Origin: a bacterium
Lineage (GTDB): Bacteria > Fidelibacterota > UBA8477 > JABMPR01
Length of the DNA stretch: 34,086 bases
Direction: 5' to 3'
Assembly (NCBI GenBank): GCA_013202895.1
Contig: JABMPR010000135.1
Coordinates: 1-34,086, forward strand
Positions 24,414-32,773 of the stretch are shown here, one piece after another. A program made the position numbers and the translations under genes. The notes beneath the pieces are model-generated. The model saw only the letters and a list, made by a program, of their open reading frames with translations. It was not told the DNA's origin and did no database searches. The stretch's first letter is position 1. The number at the start of each line of letters is the position of its first letter.

Positions 24414-25088
24414 TTATGATGACTGATCTTTTGGTGAATTTCTCTTGGCTTCGAATTCTTCTTTAACTTCCAATATTTTCAGTACGATTTCTGCTTCTGA
24501 AATTTCGCTACCCATCTTTTCGGAATTGTACAAAACTTTATATACTTTTAATGCAAGAACTGCCAGCTGGGTTGAGTTCCGCGGAATAGTCTTAGCCGGA
24601 AAAGCACTGTCATGGGTATGCAAAAATCTGGCTGTTTTCTGGCAGGCAACCAGTTGTTTGTGATCACTTTCTTCCGGGAACCTAAATTTCCAACGCTCAA
24701 TTTGATCAGAAATCAATCTCTTAGCATCATCATCTGCATCAATACCGGTCGCAGGAAATATGCGACAGTCATAACTGCGGCAGGTGAGTGGACGGTGATC
24801 ATAGATGGAGCATTTGTTTTGGATTAACATGGGACAGCGACCTTCTTCATCGAAACCCAAAACCATATTCCCTACAGCCAATCCTGGTGCCGGGAAGAGC
24901 AATTCTTTAGGAATTATGGAGAGTGTTTGAACTTCATCAGCTCTGACATGAATAAAATATGACGAGCTGCAACAAGCAAAACATTCACCGCAGGGTACCT
25001 CGGCTCCTGCATCACTCTTTTGCCCCTCCCTGAAATTTCTGAGCCAGGAGGAGAAATCACCTGCAGGCAAGTCATGCTTTTTGGTCAG
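24414..25088 (-). CDS. YkgJ-family cysteine cluster protein
   Basis: The protein of about 224 residues binds zinc or an Fe-S cluster through the CxxCxxCC motif (CGECFACC near residue 33), then CPML..NKCSIYDHRPLTCRSYDC near residue 90. This is the YkgJ/PF03692 layout, whose function is unclear although some are linked to oxidation or modification reactions. The first standard start is TTG at 25070, without a nearby ribosome-binding site. A CTG at 25088 has GGGGAG six bases upstream and extends the frame by TKKHD, so I favour it. It begins 17 bp after the stop of the methyltransferase gene and may be translationally coupled. Confidence 0.85.
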   Translation of the reverse strand: MTKKHDLPAGDFSSWLRNFREGQKSDAGAEVPCGECFACCSSSYFIHVRADEVQTLSIIPKELLFPAPGLAVGNMVLGFDEEGRCPMLIQNKCSIYDHRPLTCRSYDCRIFPATGIDADDDAKRLISDQIERWKFRFPEESDHKQLVACQKTARFLHTHDSAFPAKTIPRNSTQLAVLALKVYKVLYNSEKMGSEISEAEIVLKILEVKEEFEAKRNSPKDQSS

Positions 25089-25105
25089 TTTTTTCTCCCC
25101 ATATT

Positions 25106-26539
25106 TCAGCGCTTTTTGTATAAGAAAGCCTCACCCCGTTCAATCAATGCGTCATGGTCATCCGGTACCTGCATACTAGCCATAACATCAAGGACATGAT
25201 CTCGTAGTACATCACTGGCTCTGGGAGATCCTTGCGAGCGCCAATTGTCCAGTGAAAAGCCTTGCCAGACATGGCTGTGTTGCTCATGAATCTCGCGGTA
25301 CAGAGCGAGCGTCTGCTCTGACATTAGGAAACTACCTCCTGGACCAACTGCCTGGATATCATCTAAACCCATTGTTTCGGCATCGATGGAGAATCCACGA
25401 GAGAACTGGCGGATTTGACGGATCACCTCATTAGAGTATACCACTGTTGCTGGTGAAAATACCAGCGAATCGAAATTACCACCAACAAAAGGTGCCAGTC
25501 CTACTCTTCCCAGACTACTGGTTAAGTGATTCAGCCAAAGCGCGCCGCTAGCCAGGAGATCAGGTCCCCAACCGCTGCCACTCCCCGAAGTTCCACAATG
25601 CGGAATCCCATAATGAGCCATCATTTCTGCGCAGGCCAGATTGACCTGCATGGTTTGGGGAGTATAGGTAGAGATCATATTTTTCATCTCAAAAACAGAT
25701 GGCAGACTGCCCAGTATCGCCGGTGTGCCGGCCTTAACCAGCTGGGCAAATACCAGACCTGCCAGCAATTCGGCATTTAGCATAACCAATGTGGCACTGG
25801 CGGTGATGGGAGCTGTCGCTCCATACATTCCATAACTGGAAAATATGAACGGTAGATCGCGCTCTATGGTTGAAAACAGCTTATCAGTGGTGTCTTCATT
25901 TAACACCAATGGAGTAATCGGATTAAAGTAGGGGATAATGAAGGGCTTTGAGGAGAGATCGCCATTCAGATGCTCCAATAGTTCGAGCGTTTGTTCAAAC
26001 TGCGATGTCTCAGAGATTAAGAGCACAAGTGGTTTGGTCGTGTTAGCCACCATTTCCAACGCGGCGATAACTTCTCTATCATCACCAGAGTCATCCTGTA
26101 TAATTCCTGGAGTGGAAACCAAATCAAAGTTATCCAGAGTCTGCCCGAGTTGGCTTGCCAGGCCTACATGTTTTCTACTAAAATGTTTGATCTCATTTGA
26201 TTGAGGTTCTTCATACCAAATATTGGTCACCCCAATCCCGAAACGGGTCTCAGAAATTTGGTCATTTCCCAGACTGAAGACTTTTTGACCCCTGCGATTA
26301 TATATGTCAATGGATGAGGGTACTGTTTTCAAGGCTTGTTCTACAAACTCCGCCGGAATACGAATTATATTACCATTAGAAGAATTTCCCATCGCTTTTG
26401 TGAAAATTGATCTGGCATGTGGAGAATCAACTCGGATACCCGTTGTGGAAAGCACTTGAAGCGTGTTTGAATGGACCCGTTCAATTTGGTCCTGGGTCAA
26501 AAGAGATAATCGCGGTTGTACCTGCTGCGAGGTGTTCAT
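25106..26539 (-). CDS. MttB-superfamily (trimethylamine/glycine-betaine-type) methyltransferase, non-pyrrolysine
   Basis: The 477-residue protein resembles the corrinoid-dependent methyltransferases of the MttB superfamily. These move a methyl group from a quaternary or tertiary amine to a Co(I) corrinoid protein. Family features include the opening LSLLTQDQIERVHSNTLQVLSTTGIRVDS, split here only by description, and the RIPAEFVEQALKTVP segment. A central TIM-barrel stretch includes KPFIIPYFNPITPL, and a C-terminal half has CGTSGSGSG. No in-frame TAG occurs, so pyrrolysine is absent and it groups with non-Pyl homologues such as MtgB-like enzymes. No corrinoid protein or activase gene lies in the window. 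Confidence 0.85.
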   Translation of the reverse strand: MNTSQQVQPRLSLLTQDQIERVHSNTLQVLSTTGIRVDSPHARSIFTKAMGNSSNGNIIRIPAEFVEQALKTVPSSIDIYNRRGQKVFSLGNDQISETRFGIGVTNIWYEEPQSNEIKHFSRKHVGLASQLGQTLDNFDLVSTPGIIQDDSGDDREVIAALEMVANTTKPLVLLISETSQFEQTLELLEHLNGDLSSKPFIIPYFNPITPLVLNEDTTDKLFSTIERDLPFIFSSYGMYGATAPITASATLVMLNAELLAGLVFAQLVKAGTPAILGSLPSVFEMKNMISTYTPQTMQVNLACAEMMAHYGIPHCGTSGSGSGWGPDLLASGALWLNHLTSSLGRVGLAPFVGGNFDSLVFSPATVVYSNEVIRQIRQFSRGFSIDAETMGLDDIQAVGPGGSFLMSEQTLALYREIHEQHSHVWQGFSLDNWRSQGSPRASDVLRDHVLDVMASMQVPDDHDALIERGEAFLYKKR

Positions 26540-26547
26540 TTTGTTGG

Positions 26548-26922
26548 CTAACCGGGTGCTGGTGTGGGGTCATTGTCTGACCAGACCGCAAATTCATTCC
26601 CATTTGGATCGCAAAAGTGAAATCGTCTGCCACCAGGAAATGAATAGGTGGGTTTCAGGATGGATCCACCCACTTTTTCAATTGTTGATTGAGTCTGCTC
26701 CAAATTATCACTATAAAATACTGCCAGAGCACTACCTGCATCCGTTGATGCCGATTTCACAGACTTGAAAAATCCACCATCAATTCCTGCATTAGAAAAG
26801 GCAGTGTATTCGGGTCCAAAATCTTCAAACGACCATCCAAAAGCTGCTTCAAAAAATGTTTTGGTAGCTGCTAAATCTTTTGCAGGGAATTCAAGGTAAT
26901 TAATTTTTCCAGGTTCATTCAT
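26548..26922 (-). CDS. VOC (glyoxalase/bleomycin-resistance-like) family protein
   Basis: The 124-residue protein has the VOC paired beta-alpha-beta-beta-beta pattern: KINYLEFPAKDLAATKTFFEAAFGW at the start, a TAFSNAGIDGGFF strand, and the closing FHFCDPNGNEFAVWS. Such proteins are metal-dependent lyases, epimerases or binding proteins; this subgroup is usually annotated as glyoxalase-like without known substrate. I place the start at ATG 26922, eight bases after AGGA. The ATG at 26931 lies on top of the Shine-Dalgarno-like bases. It overlaps the end of the RibD-C-like gene by 8 bp, so the two are translationally coupled. Confidence 0.85.
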   Translation of the reverse strand: MNEPGKINYLEFPAKDLAATKTFFEAAFGWSFEDFGPEYTAFSNAGIDGGFFKSVKSASTDAGSALAVFYSDNLEQTQSTIEKVGGSILKPTYSFPGGRRFHFCDPNGNEFAVWSDNDPTPAPG

Positions 26923-27478
26923 GAGTGGCATCCTTTTCTATTACTTCATAGGTCAATTGCACAAATCCAAAGTCGTAATTTTTGGCTGCAATTTGTTTAA
27001 GAACTATAGCACTATTTATCTCTCCGAATAAGGGGATTCCAACTCCTAAAAGTACTGGAATAACTGTAATCGTTAGATCATTAATGAGTCCCGCTGCCAG
27101 GAATCGCTGTATGGTGATCCCGCCATCAATGTAAAGTCGTTTCTTCCCTTCAGAGGAGAGTCGCTTATATAGAATCTCTGGAGATTCTGATGAGTCTGAA
27201 ACAGTTTGAATCAACTCAGGAGGGATCTGAACTTTATTCCTGCTCAAAACAATTACCTGCTTGGATCCGTAGGGCCATTCAGCAAATGCCATTACTTGCT
27301 CGTAAGTTTTTTTCCCCATGATCAGAACATCAATGGAATCCATGAAAACCTGGAAGCCGCAATCCTCTCCATCTGGAACACTGGTATTGGCTGCATCAAG
27401 CCAATCCAACTCTCCGTTAGGTCCTGCAATGAATCCGTCGAGGCTGGTGGCGATAAATACGGAGGATTTAAGTTTCAT
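26915..27478 (-). CDS. Dihydrofolate reductase / RibD C-terminal domain family protein
   Basis: The 187-residue NAD(P)H-dependent reductase-fold protein has SSVFIATSLDGFIAGPNGELDWL at the N terminus, VLIMGKKTYEQV near 52, and KQVIVLSRN near 73. LYIDGGITIQRFLAAGLINDLTITVIPVLLGVGIPLFG near 117-153 is the classic RibD-C dinucleotide-binding region. Stand-alone members (YyaP/YjjA type) are widespread, and their substrate is unknown. It is the first gene of a two-gene unit with the VOC protein. Confidence 0.88.
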   Translation of the reverse strand: MKLKSSVFIATSLDGFIAGPNGELDWLDAANTSVPDGEDCGFQVFMDSIDVLIMGKKTYEQVMAFAEWPYGSKQVIVLSRNKVQIPPELIQTVSDSSESPEILYKRLSSEGKKRLYIDGGITIQRFLAAGLINDLTITVIPVLLGVGIPLFGEINSAIVLKQIAAKNYDFGFVQLTYEVIEKDATHE

Positions 27479-27566
27479 AGAAACTCCTGCCTTCTAGTAC
27501 GAAACGGATCGAGCCTGCAGAATAGCTTCCACTCCAATCTCTCAACTTCGAAAACTGAGATGCTAT

Positions 27567-28400
27567 TTAATCCTCTATCCAGACTCGAACATAGTCGATA
27601 AGGTAATAATCAGGGAAATAAACAAATTCAGGATCATTAGCCCACCAATCTCCTATAGCCCCTGGTGTGGTGGAAAGCTCACCTGTTAATTTTATATAAG
27701 CCGGGACCTGAGAAACGCCACCGGCACTACTTCTCCAGGTTTCGACACTATCAACAAAAAAGATGTATTCAGCGGAATTCCACTCCAATGTAAAGGTATG
27801 GAAACCATCTCGAATACCAGGCAGCTCCATATTTATACTCTCTGATCTATGGGCTGCTCCATAACCATCCCAGTGAAGCGCATGAAAGATTTTATTGGTC
27901 CACCCAAAACCTTCCATAATATCTATTTCAGTTCCATCCTGACCAGACCCATCCTCATTAAAGACAGTGGGGGACATCAGCCAGAAAGCCACCCACCAAC
28001 CAGCCTGTGAGGGCAACTTGACACGCGCCTCGAATCTTCCAAATGTTTGCTCAAATCTATTAATACTCCTCACCGCACCAGTCGAATAATCGTAGGCATC
28101 CCCATCAAAATTCAGATTGTCAATTCGGCGTGCTCGAATAGCCAGATTACCTTCTCCATCGAGATAAGAATCCTCTTTTAGCCACCAGCCATCAGGTCCA
28201 TTATCATTATTTTTGCGATTATACTCGGGCTGCTCCCATTTTGTGGAATCAACTGGACCATCTCCCTCAAATTCGTCTTGCCAGACAAGAGTCCAGCCAT
28301 CTACAAACTCGGGAGGATCATCCTTCTTATCATCAGGTTTATCACAAGCTAGGATGAGTAGGACCATCAATGTGACGCAGGTTGAATATTTGACGCTCAT
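27567..28400 (-). CDS. Glycoside hydrolase family 16 lipoprotein (beta-glucanase/laminarinase-like)
   Basis: This is a surface or periplasmic endo-beta-glucan hydrolase of 277 residues. The lipobox LILAC gives Cys19, followed by an Asp/Lys-rich linker and the GH16 jelly roll: WTLVWQDEFEG at 36, FGRFEARVKLPSQAGWWVAFWLMS at 120-143, and catalytic TEIDIMEGF with E158 (nucleophile), D160 and E163 (acid/base). FHTFTLEWNSAEYIFFVD and DYYLIDYVRVW close the fold. It begins 18 bp after the GH30 gene in the same orientation. The pair fits beta-1,3-glucan (laminarin) breakdown; agarase or carrageenase activity cannot be excluded by eye. Confidence 0.92.
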   Translation of the reverse strand: MSVKYSTCVTLMVLLILACDKPDDKKDDPPEFVDGWTLVWQDEFEGDGPVDSTKWEQPEYNRKNNDNGPDGWWLKEDSYLDGEGNLAIRARRIDNLNFDGDAYDYSTGAVRSINRFEQTFGRFEARVKLPSQAGWWVAFWLMSPTVFNEDGSGQDGTEIDIMEGFGWTNKIFHALHWDGYGAAHRSESINMELPGIRDGFHTFTLEWNSAEYIFFVDSVETWRSSAGGVSQVPAYIKLTGELSTTPGAIGDWWANDPEFVYFPDYYLIDYVRVWIED

Positions 28401-28418
28401 TTGTGAAGAACTGTCCAG

Positions 28419-29879
28419 CTAATACACCAGAGTCTGTATGGCATGGGCGGAAATGGTTTCCTCTACAGCGTCGGTGCCAATATACAATTTATAGCTTATA
28501 TCCTCATCGCTTTGATTCATAACAATAGTGGCAATCTTTCCATCAACATTCATAAATGATGTACTCAACAAATGACTTCTGCTACTGGCTGTGCTGATTC
28601 TTTTAGCGTTTGGACGGATAAACTTTGAGAAATGACCAATATAATAATAGGTCGGGGTATAGATTAATTCACCTGTCTGTGTATCCGCATGAATGGGGGC
28701 AAAACAGAAGTTTTTAACATGATTTGGACCACCCGTTTCATCTAGCAGAATGTTCCAATCAGTCCAGCCGACAGTTCCCCTGTTAAAGTCATTTATCATA
28801 GATTTTCCGTATAATTCAGCATTGGGCCAGAATTGATATTTATCCGCATCAAAACTGGATGCACAGCCCTCGGTGAATAACAATTTCTTGTCTGGATAAG
28901 ATTCGGTTACATTATCAAGATTATCGAACTTTTGTTCGCCTCCAGCCCAGTCTTCGTACCAGTGAAACCCAATGCCCCAAGCATATTTTGCTGCTTCTGG
29001 ATCTCCAAAGATGGTATGTGCTCTATCCGTGATCAAATCTCTGTTGTGATCCCAGACTACAATATTTTTATCTCCCAATCCTTCTCGCTCCATGATGGGT
29101 CCCAGATGATTTTTTAGAAAATCTCTCTCCTGAACTGCGGAATAGATACAGGATTCCCAGATCTGAGTGGCCATGGGCTCGTTCTGGATTGTGATGCCCC
29201 AGATGGGTATTCCCTCATTTTCATAGGCTTTTATAAATTTGGTGTAATACAAAGCCCAGGAATCATAGTACTCTGGTAAGAGATTCCCTCCATGTAACAT
29301 GTCTCCATTGCTTTTCATGTGGGGCGGTGGACTCCAGGGACTGGCGTACAAAGGAAGTTTTCCTCCGGCAGCCTGAATCGCTTTTTTGATCAAAGGGATG
29401 CGATATTGCTGATCGTGCTCAATACTAAATGTTTTCAGTGCTTTATCATCATCAGTGACATAGGTAAAGCTGGCACTACTGAAGTCACAGCTGTGAATGG
29501 ATGTTCTAGCAAGAGAGTAGCCAATTCCCAACTTTCTATCATAGTAAGCCTTTAAAAACTCATCCTGTTTATCAATCGGTAATTTTGCGAAAACTTCAGC
29601 GGATGCATCTGTGATTGCGCTCCCAATCCCCCAAAAAGTTTGGAATGATTTGTTGGGATTTACAAAAATTGAAACCTCATCCTCACGCGCTTGATCAGCT
29701 GGCTCGAAAACTCGTTCAGCAGTGGGTGAGAGTCGAAGCTCAGTGTTTTCAGCGGTGGTGTACACTTGGACCTGCTTGCCGTCAGTAGAAAATGCCTGAA
29801 TATCAGGCTGTTTTTGAGTAACTGGTGTGCAGCCAATCAGTAACAGATAAAACCCTAAAATCACCCCGACTTGCTTCAT
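28419..29879 (-). CDS. Glycoside hydrolase family 30 lipoprotein (beta-glucosidase / beta-1,6-glucanase-like)
   Basis: The 486-residue retaining hydrolase has lipobox LLIGC with Cys17. The (beta/alpha)8 core starts with FWGIGSAITDASAEVF near 82. Catalytic residues are E234 in GITIQNEP (acid/base) and E337 in LLFTEGC (nucleophile). LYASPWSPPPHMKSNGDMLHGG near 177 is typical of the family and contributes to the substrate pocket. A C-terminal beta-sandwich (about 410-486) follows. GH30 includes glucosylceramidases, beta-1,6-glucanases and xylanases. With the adjacent GH16 the most likely target is the beta-1,6 branches of laminarin, an inference from context. Confidence 0.92.
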   Translation of the reverse strand: MKQVGVILGFYLLLIGCTPVTQKQPDIQAFSTDGKQVQVYTTAENTELRLSPTAERVFEPADQAREDEVSIFVNPNKSFQTFWGIGSAITDASAEVFAKLPIDKQDEFLKAYYDRKLGIGYSLARTSIHSCDFSSASFTYVTDDDKALKTFSIEHDQQYRIPLIKKAIQAAGGKLPLYASPWSPPPHMKSNGDMLHGGNLLPEYYDSWALYYTKFIKAYENEGIPIWGITIQNEPMATQIWESCIYSAVQERDFLKNHLGPIMEREGLGDKNIVVWDHNRDLITDRAHTIFGDPEAAKYAWGIGFHWYEDWAGGEQKFDNLDNVTESYPDKKLLFTEGCASSFDADKYQFWPNAELYGKSMINDFNRGTVGWTDWNILLDETGGPNHVKNFCFAPIHADTQTGELIYTPTYYYIGHFSKFIRPNAKRISTASSRSHLLSTSFMNVDGKIATIVMNQSDEDISYKLYIGTDAVEETISAHAIQTLVY

Positions 29880-30202
29880 TTCTTTTGTACCCTTCTAATC
29901 CAAAAATTAATTATCCTGAACCCAATTAAACAATTGCCGCTTTTGCTACAAATTATTCAATTCTTTTTATTGCCATCAATATAGAATTTTGCCAGAGCAA
30001 ACAACGAATTTGTGAGAAGAATTGCTGAGCTAAATCGCTCAATAATCAGGATGCATTACATTACCAATTCAGGGATCGGTCCCTCAAAAAAAATCGATAA
30101 ATTGGAGAAGTTGAGACCCGGCAAAGCTTGAAAGTTCATTGTGAAAGTTGAAACCCTGAGTATAGATGTTGCTTATCGTAAACAATACGAAGCTGCCGCT
30201 TA
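29880..30202. other. 323-bp intergenic region upstream of the GH30 gene
   Basis: This gap is AT-rich near the GH30 start and should hold its promoter, though I could not pick a convincing -35/-10 pair. An AAGGG lies upstream of the GH30 ATG. A weak five-pair hairpin TGAGC-TAAATC-GCTCA sits at 30026-30041 with no T run. I see no reading frame or RNA gene here. Confidence 0.5.
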
Positions 30203-30766
30203 TCAGTCAGAAGAAATTTGAAAATAGTCCCGGTGGAAATAGAGGTATAGAACGAAGCCCCACCACCCGGCAACACTCATTAAAGCGGATAACTGCATGA
30301 CCCAGGAAATTGTGCCTTGACCCTCGGCGCCGAGAAGCTCAGCGTATTCACTCAGCGTACCTGTCGAACCCTGATTTGTTAAGAGATTCAGACCCCTCTC
30401 CATGGTGTAGAACACAGTCCCTCCCCATATAAACTGATATCCCCAGGGTTTAGCTACCCATAAACCAATCCCCATCCCCAGATAAACACCAGTGAAAATA
30501 AGATGGTAAATTACAGCTACGGGACCACTGTGAACCTCTCCGAATAGTGGAACGGCAGACGATATGCTCGAAATCTCAGCAAGTGCGGAAATGATAAAAA
30601 ACAGTCCAGCTGTACGAACGGTAAACCGTACTTTTTTTGAACCAGGTGCTGTTGAGTCTGATGTGGTCGCAGGGTGTAACCATTTTTCATTATCCTTGAA
30701 AGCATGACAGAAACGACAGACAATTGCATCATCCAGTATTTCCTCGGCACAGTACGGACATTTCAC
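30203..30766 (-). CDS. Zinc-ribbon integral membrane protein
   Basis: The 187-residue protein begins with a short zinc ribbon CPYCAEEILDDAIVCRFC (residues 3-20), the common double zinc-ribbon lead of membrane proteins. A linker and four hydrophobic segments follow at about 52-72, 84-104, 106-122 and 158-178. The zinc ribbon likely lies in the cytoplasm. I do not recognise a specific family beyond this architecture and do not assign a function. The start ATG at 30766 is followed directly by the zinc motif, which supports it. Confidence 0.75.
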   Translation of the reverse strand: MKCPYCAEEILDDAIVCRFCHAFKDNEKWLHPATTSDSTAPGSKKVRFTVRTAGLFFIISALAEISSISSAVPLFGEVHSGPVAVIYHLIFTGVYLGMGIGLWVAKPWGYQFIWGGTVFYTMERGLNLLTNQGSTGTLSEYAELLGAEGQGTISWVMQLSALMSVAGWWGFVLYLYFHRDYFQISSD

Positions 30767-30933
30767 AATATGCTCCTCATTTGTTCGACAAAGATAATCC
30801 CATTTTATAAGACTTCATTCTCAAAGATCAACTTATTTGAGTATGTGTGGCAGAAGCGTGGACTAGATCTTGAGAGTAGCTTTGGTAAAAGATTGGCCGA
30901 GGGAAGGGTAAACCTGTCAGAAATGATTCAGCT

Positions 30934-31338
30934 TTATTGCGGAACCTTCACGGTAGCTTCACCATCAATTACAATCACCCCCTGGCTGTTAACACAAAGT
31001 GTACGAAGTGTAACAATAGGTTTGTCCTCTCTAATTTTGAGAACTTCTACTGAGGCTGTAAGCTTGTCACCGATATATACAGGCGCAGAAAATCTGAGCG
31101 TCTGACCCAAATAGATACTTCCTTCTCCTGGAAGCTCAACACCTAGAAGACCTGAGAACAGGCTTGCCGCCAACATTCCATGTACAATTTTTTGTCCAAA
31201 AATGCTTGCCTCAGCATATTCCGAATCCAAATGAATGGGATTCTTATCCAGGGATATGCTTGAAAAATTAATTACGTCCTCATCAGTAAAGGCTTTGCTT
31301 ACAGAAACCATATCTCCGACTTTTAATTTTGACTTCAT
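30934..31338 (-). CDS. MaoC-like hot-dog-fold hydratase ((R)-enoyl-CoA hydratase type)
   Basis: The 134-residue protein has the MaoC/PhaJ hydratase-2 motif DKNPIHLDSEYAEAS (D31, H36 catalytic), then GQKIVHGMLAASL and a PVYIGDKLTASVEV strand. Such enzymes hydrate trans-2-enoyl-CoA to (R)-3-hydroxyacyl-CoA for polyhydroxyalkanoate or fatty acid metabolism. I take the ATG at 31338 because AGGA precedes it by six to seven bases and MKSKLKVGD matches the family N terminus; the frame is open to 31428 but that part is unlike MaoC. No CoA-pathway gene is adjacent. Confidence 0.88.
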   Translation of the reverse strand: MKSKLKVGDMVSVSKAFTDEDVINFSSISLDKNPIHLDSEYAEASIFGQKIVHGMLAASLFSGLLGVELPGEGSIYLGQTLRFSAPVYIGDKLTASVEVLKIREDKPIVTLRTLCVNSQGVIVIDGEATVKVPQ

Positions 31339-31348
31339 TTCATTCCTT

Positions 31349-31483
31349 TTAGATATGTGAATTTGGGATATTCTTACCACGCACGATAAGTCGAATTTCG
31401 GCATCCCTATATATGAAATAGACAGCAAAAATTATGAATATGAACGTGAAAAGGACGACTATTCTGTTTCTTGGTAACTTCAT
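31349..31483 (-). CDS. Possible 44-residue single-pass membrane peptide
   Basis: A short frame codes for an N-terminal positive patch MKLPRNRI, a single membrane segment (VVLFTFIFIIFAVYFIY, residues 9-25) and a charged tail with RDAEIRLIVRG. The charge pattern is that of an inner-membrane peptide with a cytoplasmic N terminus. Its stop overlaps the ribosome-binding site of the MaoC gene (TAAAAGGA), so it would be coupled to it. No Shine-Dalgarno is seen before its own ATG, and no homology is recognised, so it may be noise. Confidence 0.4.
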   Translation of the reverse strand: MKLPRNRIVVLFTFIFIIFAVYFIYRDAEIRLIVRGKNIPNSHI

Positions 31484-31565
31484 TATATCAAACACTTAAG
31501 ATGGCATAACACACTGCATTTGAAGCTCGCCAAGGCAGGCTAAGCCCTCATTAGCATGAATTAGT

Positions 31566-32108
31566 TCAGTCTTCCCGATTCTTTCCCCGATGCCAATCTG
31601 CCCAGAAAAAAGTCGTCTTTGCCATTTCTTCCACACCGGGAATACCTTCCTGGACTGCTTGTTTCTTTTTGAATTTTAACAAAATTATTATAGCTATTAC
31701 AAGTATGAGGAGGGCACTAAGCATAAGGGTTATTTGAAATTGCTTTTTTTTATACGCAGACATCAGTTGACTTTGTTTTGTCGAATCACTGATATGGATT
31801 GGAATAACACTCCGATTCAATATCTCGATCCTTTTGTCGTTAGAAAGCCCAACGAAATCATATTTTACAATGGTTGATTCTCTGGATACGATTAGGGTCT
31901 TTATCTCATGCAGTAATACAATTATTTCTGCCTTTTCATCGCTCAATGTCGAAATAGTAAGTCTATCATCCACAAGCCTTTCAAATTTACAATTATTGAT
32001 CACTTCATCTGAATCCAGTGTAATCTTCATAATGTGATCCGCTCTCAGGTTAGAATAGCAGATAATTACAATAAATAACAATGTCATGTGCAATCTTCTC
32101 CCAATCAT
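31566..32108 (-). CDS. Hypothetical membrane-anchored secreted protein
   Basis: The 180-residue protein, from the ATG at 32108 with GGAG six bases upstream, has an N-terminal hydrophobic signal (about 8-22: MTLLFIVIICYS). A beta-rich body follows with repeated short strands (IMKITLDSDEVI, RLTISTLSDEKAEIIVLLHEIKTLIV). A single membrane helix lies at about 127-145 (LMLSALLILVIAIIILL), then a basic patch KFKKK and a cytoplasmic tail. I do not recognise a family. An alternative start at 32126 adds MEMEKA only. Confidence 0.65.
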   Translation of the reverse strand: MIGRRLHMTLLFIVIICYSNLRADHIMKITLDSDEVINNCKFERLVDDRLTISTLSDEKAEIIVLLHEIKTLIVSRESTIVKYDFVGLSNDKRIEILNRSVIPIHISDSTKQSQLMSAYKKKQFQITLMLSALLILVIAIIILLKFKKKQAVQEGIPGVEEMAKTTFFWADWHRGKNRED

Positions 32109-32191
32109 GGCTTTCTCCATTTCCATGTTAGCGTCCCACGCTTGAACCCCTCAAAAGCATAGAGAGCGATTATTCTCTATCATCCCAGACC

Positions 32192-32719
32192 CTAAAAAGC
32201 GCCCCATTTTTGCTTGCCGGGGATGTAGTAGGAGGGACAAATAAACCGAAATATTTTTGCTATATTATGTGCCCGTTTAGCATTTTTTTCACCTTGCTCG
32301 AGCATTTTTTCAAGCTCTTTATCAAAGGTCTCAGAGAAATAACTTTCAGCAGCACGTTCTCGATCAACTTCGGTAGTAAACTGATCTCGAATCTGGCCCA
32401 ACTCACCTGCATCAAGCCAAATACCGCCGCAGTTAGCGCACTCATCAACTTCAACTTCTTGCTTTGCACTCATGAAATGCTTCATCATTATCTGATCTTC
32501 ACAATGAGGGCATGGACGTTGTTTACTATAGTCTACTGAAATCGCAGGATTCTTCTTTATTTGAAGCAGAATTTCTCCAGCGGCTTCATGTTTCTCGTCA
32601 ACCCGTTTCAGCTCATAGGGATCGAACCATAGCCCGCCACAGCCATTGGTGCATACATCAACTACTATATCTTCAACTTTCATTTGCTCTAAGCGATTGT
32701 CACATGCTGGACATTTCAT
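32192..32719 (-). CDS. Protein with two TFIIB-type zinc ribbons
   Basis: The 175-residue protein has two zf-TFIIB-like units: CPAC (3-6) with C-x-x-x-C-GGLWFDPYEL near 23-36, and CPHC near 70 with ECANCGGIWLDAGEL near 94-108. The repeated CGG-(L/I)-W-(F/L)-D-x-x-E-L is the signature of this zinc-finger family. A charged, Glu-rich helix at 115-150 follows, and the tail ends with a hydrophobic-aromatic stretch. The function of such proteins is unknown, and neighbours give no clue. Confidence 0.85.
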   Translation of the reverse strand: MKCPACDNRLEQMKVEDIVVDVCTNGCGGLWFDPYELKRVDEKHEAAGEILLQIKKNPAISVDYSKQRPCPHCEDQIMMKHFMSAKQEVEVDECANCGGIWLDAGELGQIRDQFTTEVDRERAAESYFSETFDKELEKMLEQGEKNAKRAHNIAKIFRFICPSYYIPGKQKWGAF

Positions 32720-32773
32720 TTAATACTCCTTTACCTTTAAATATAAAAAACTTGGACTGCTACTTATTGCCTG

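Noticed and set aside
25106-26539. Pyrrolysine-containing methyltransferase
   Set aside because: The frame has no internal TAG and ends with TGA.
30026-30041. Hairpin TGAGC-TAAATC-GCTCA as an RNA or terminator element
   Set aside because: Short stem without a T tract, and no neighbouring 3' gene end.
30704-31105. 133-codon plus-strand frame
   Set aside because: Mostly antisense to the MaoC gene, which has a clear catalytic motif.
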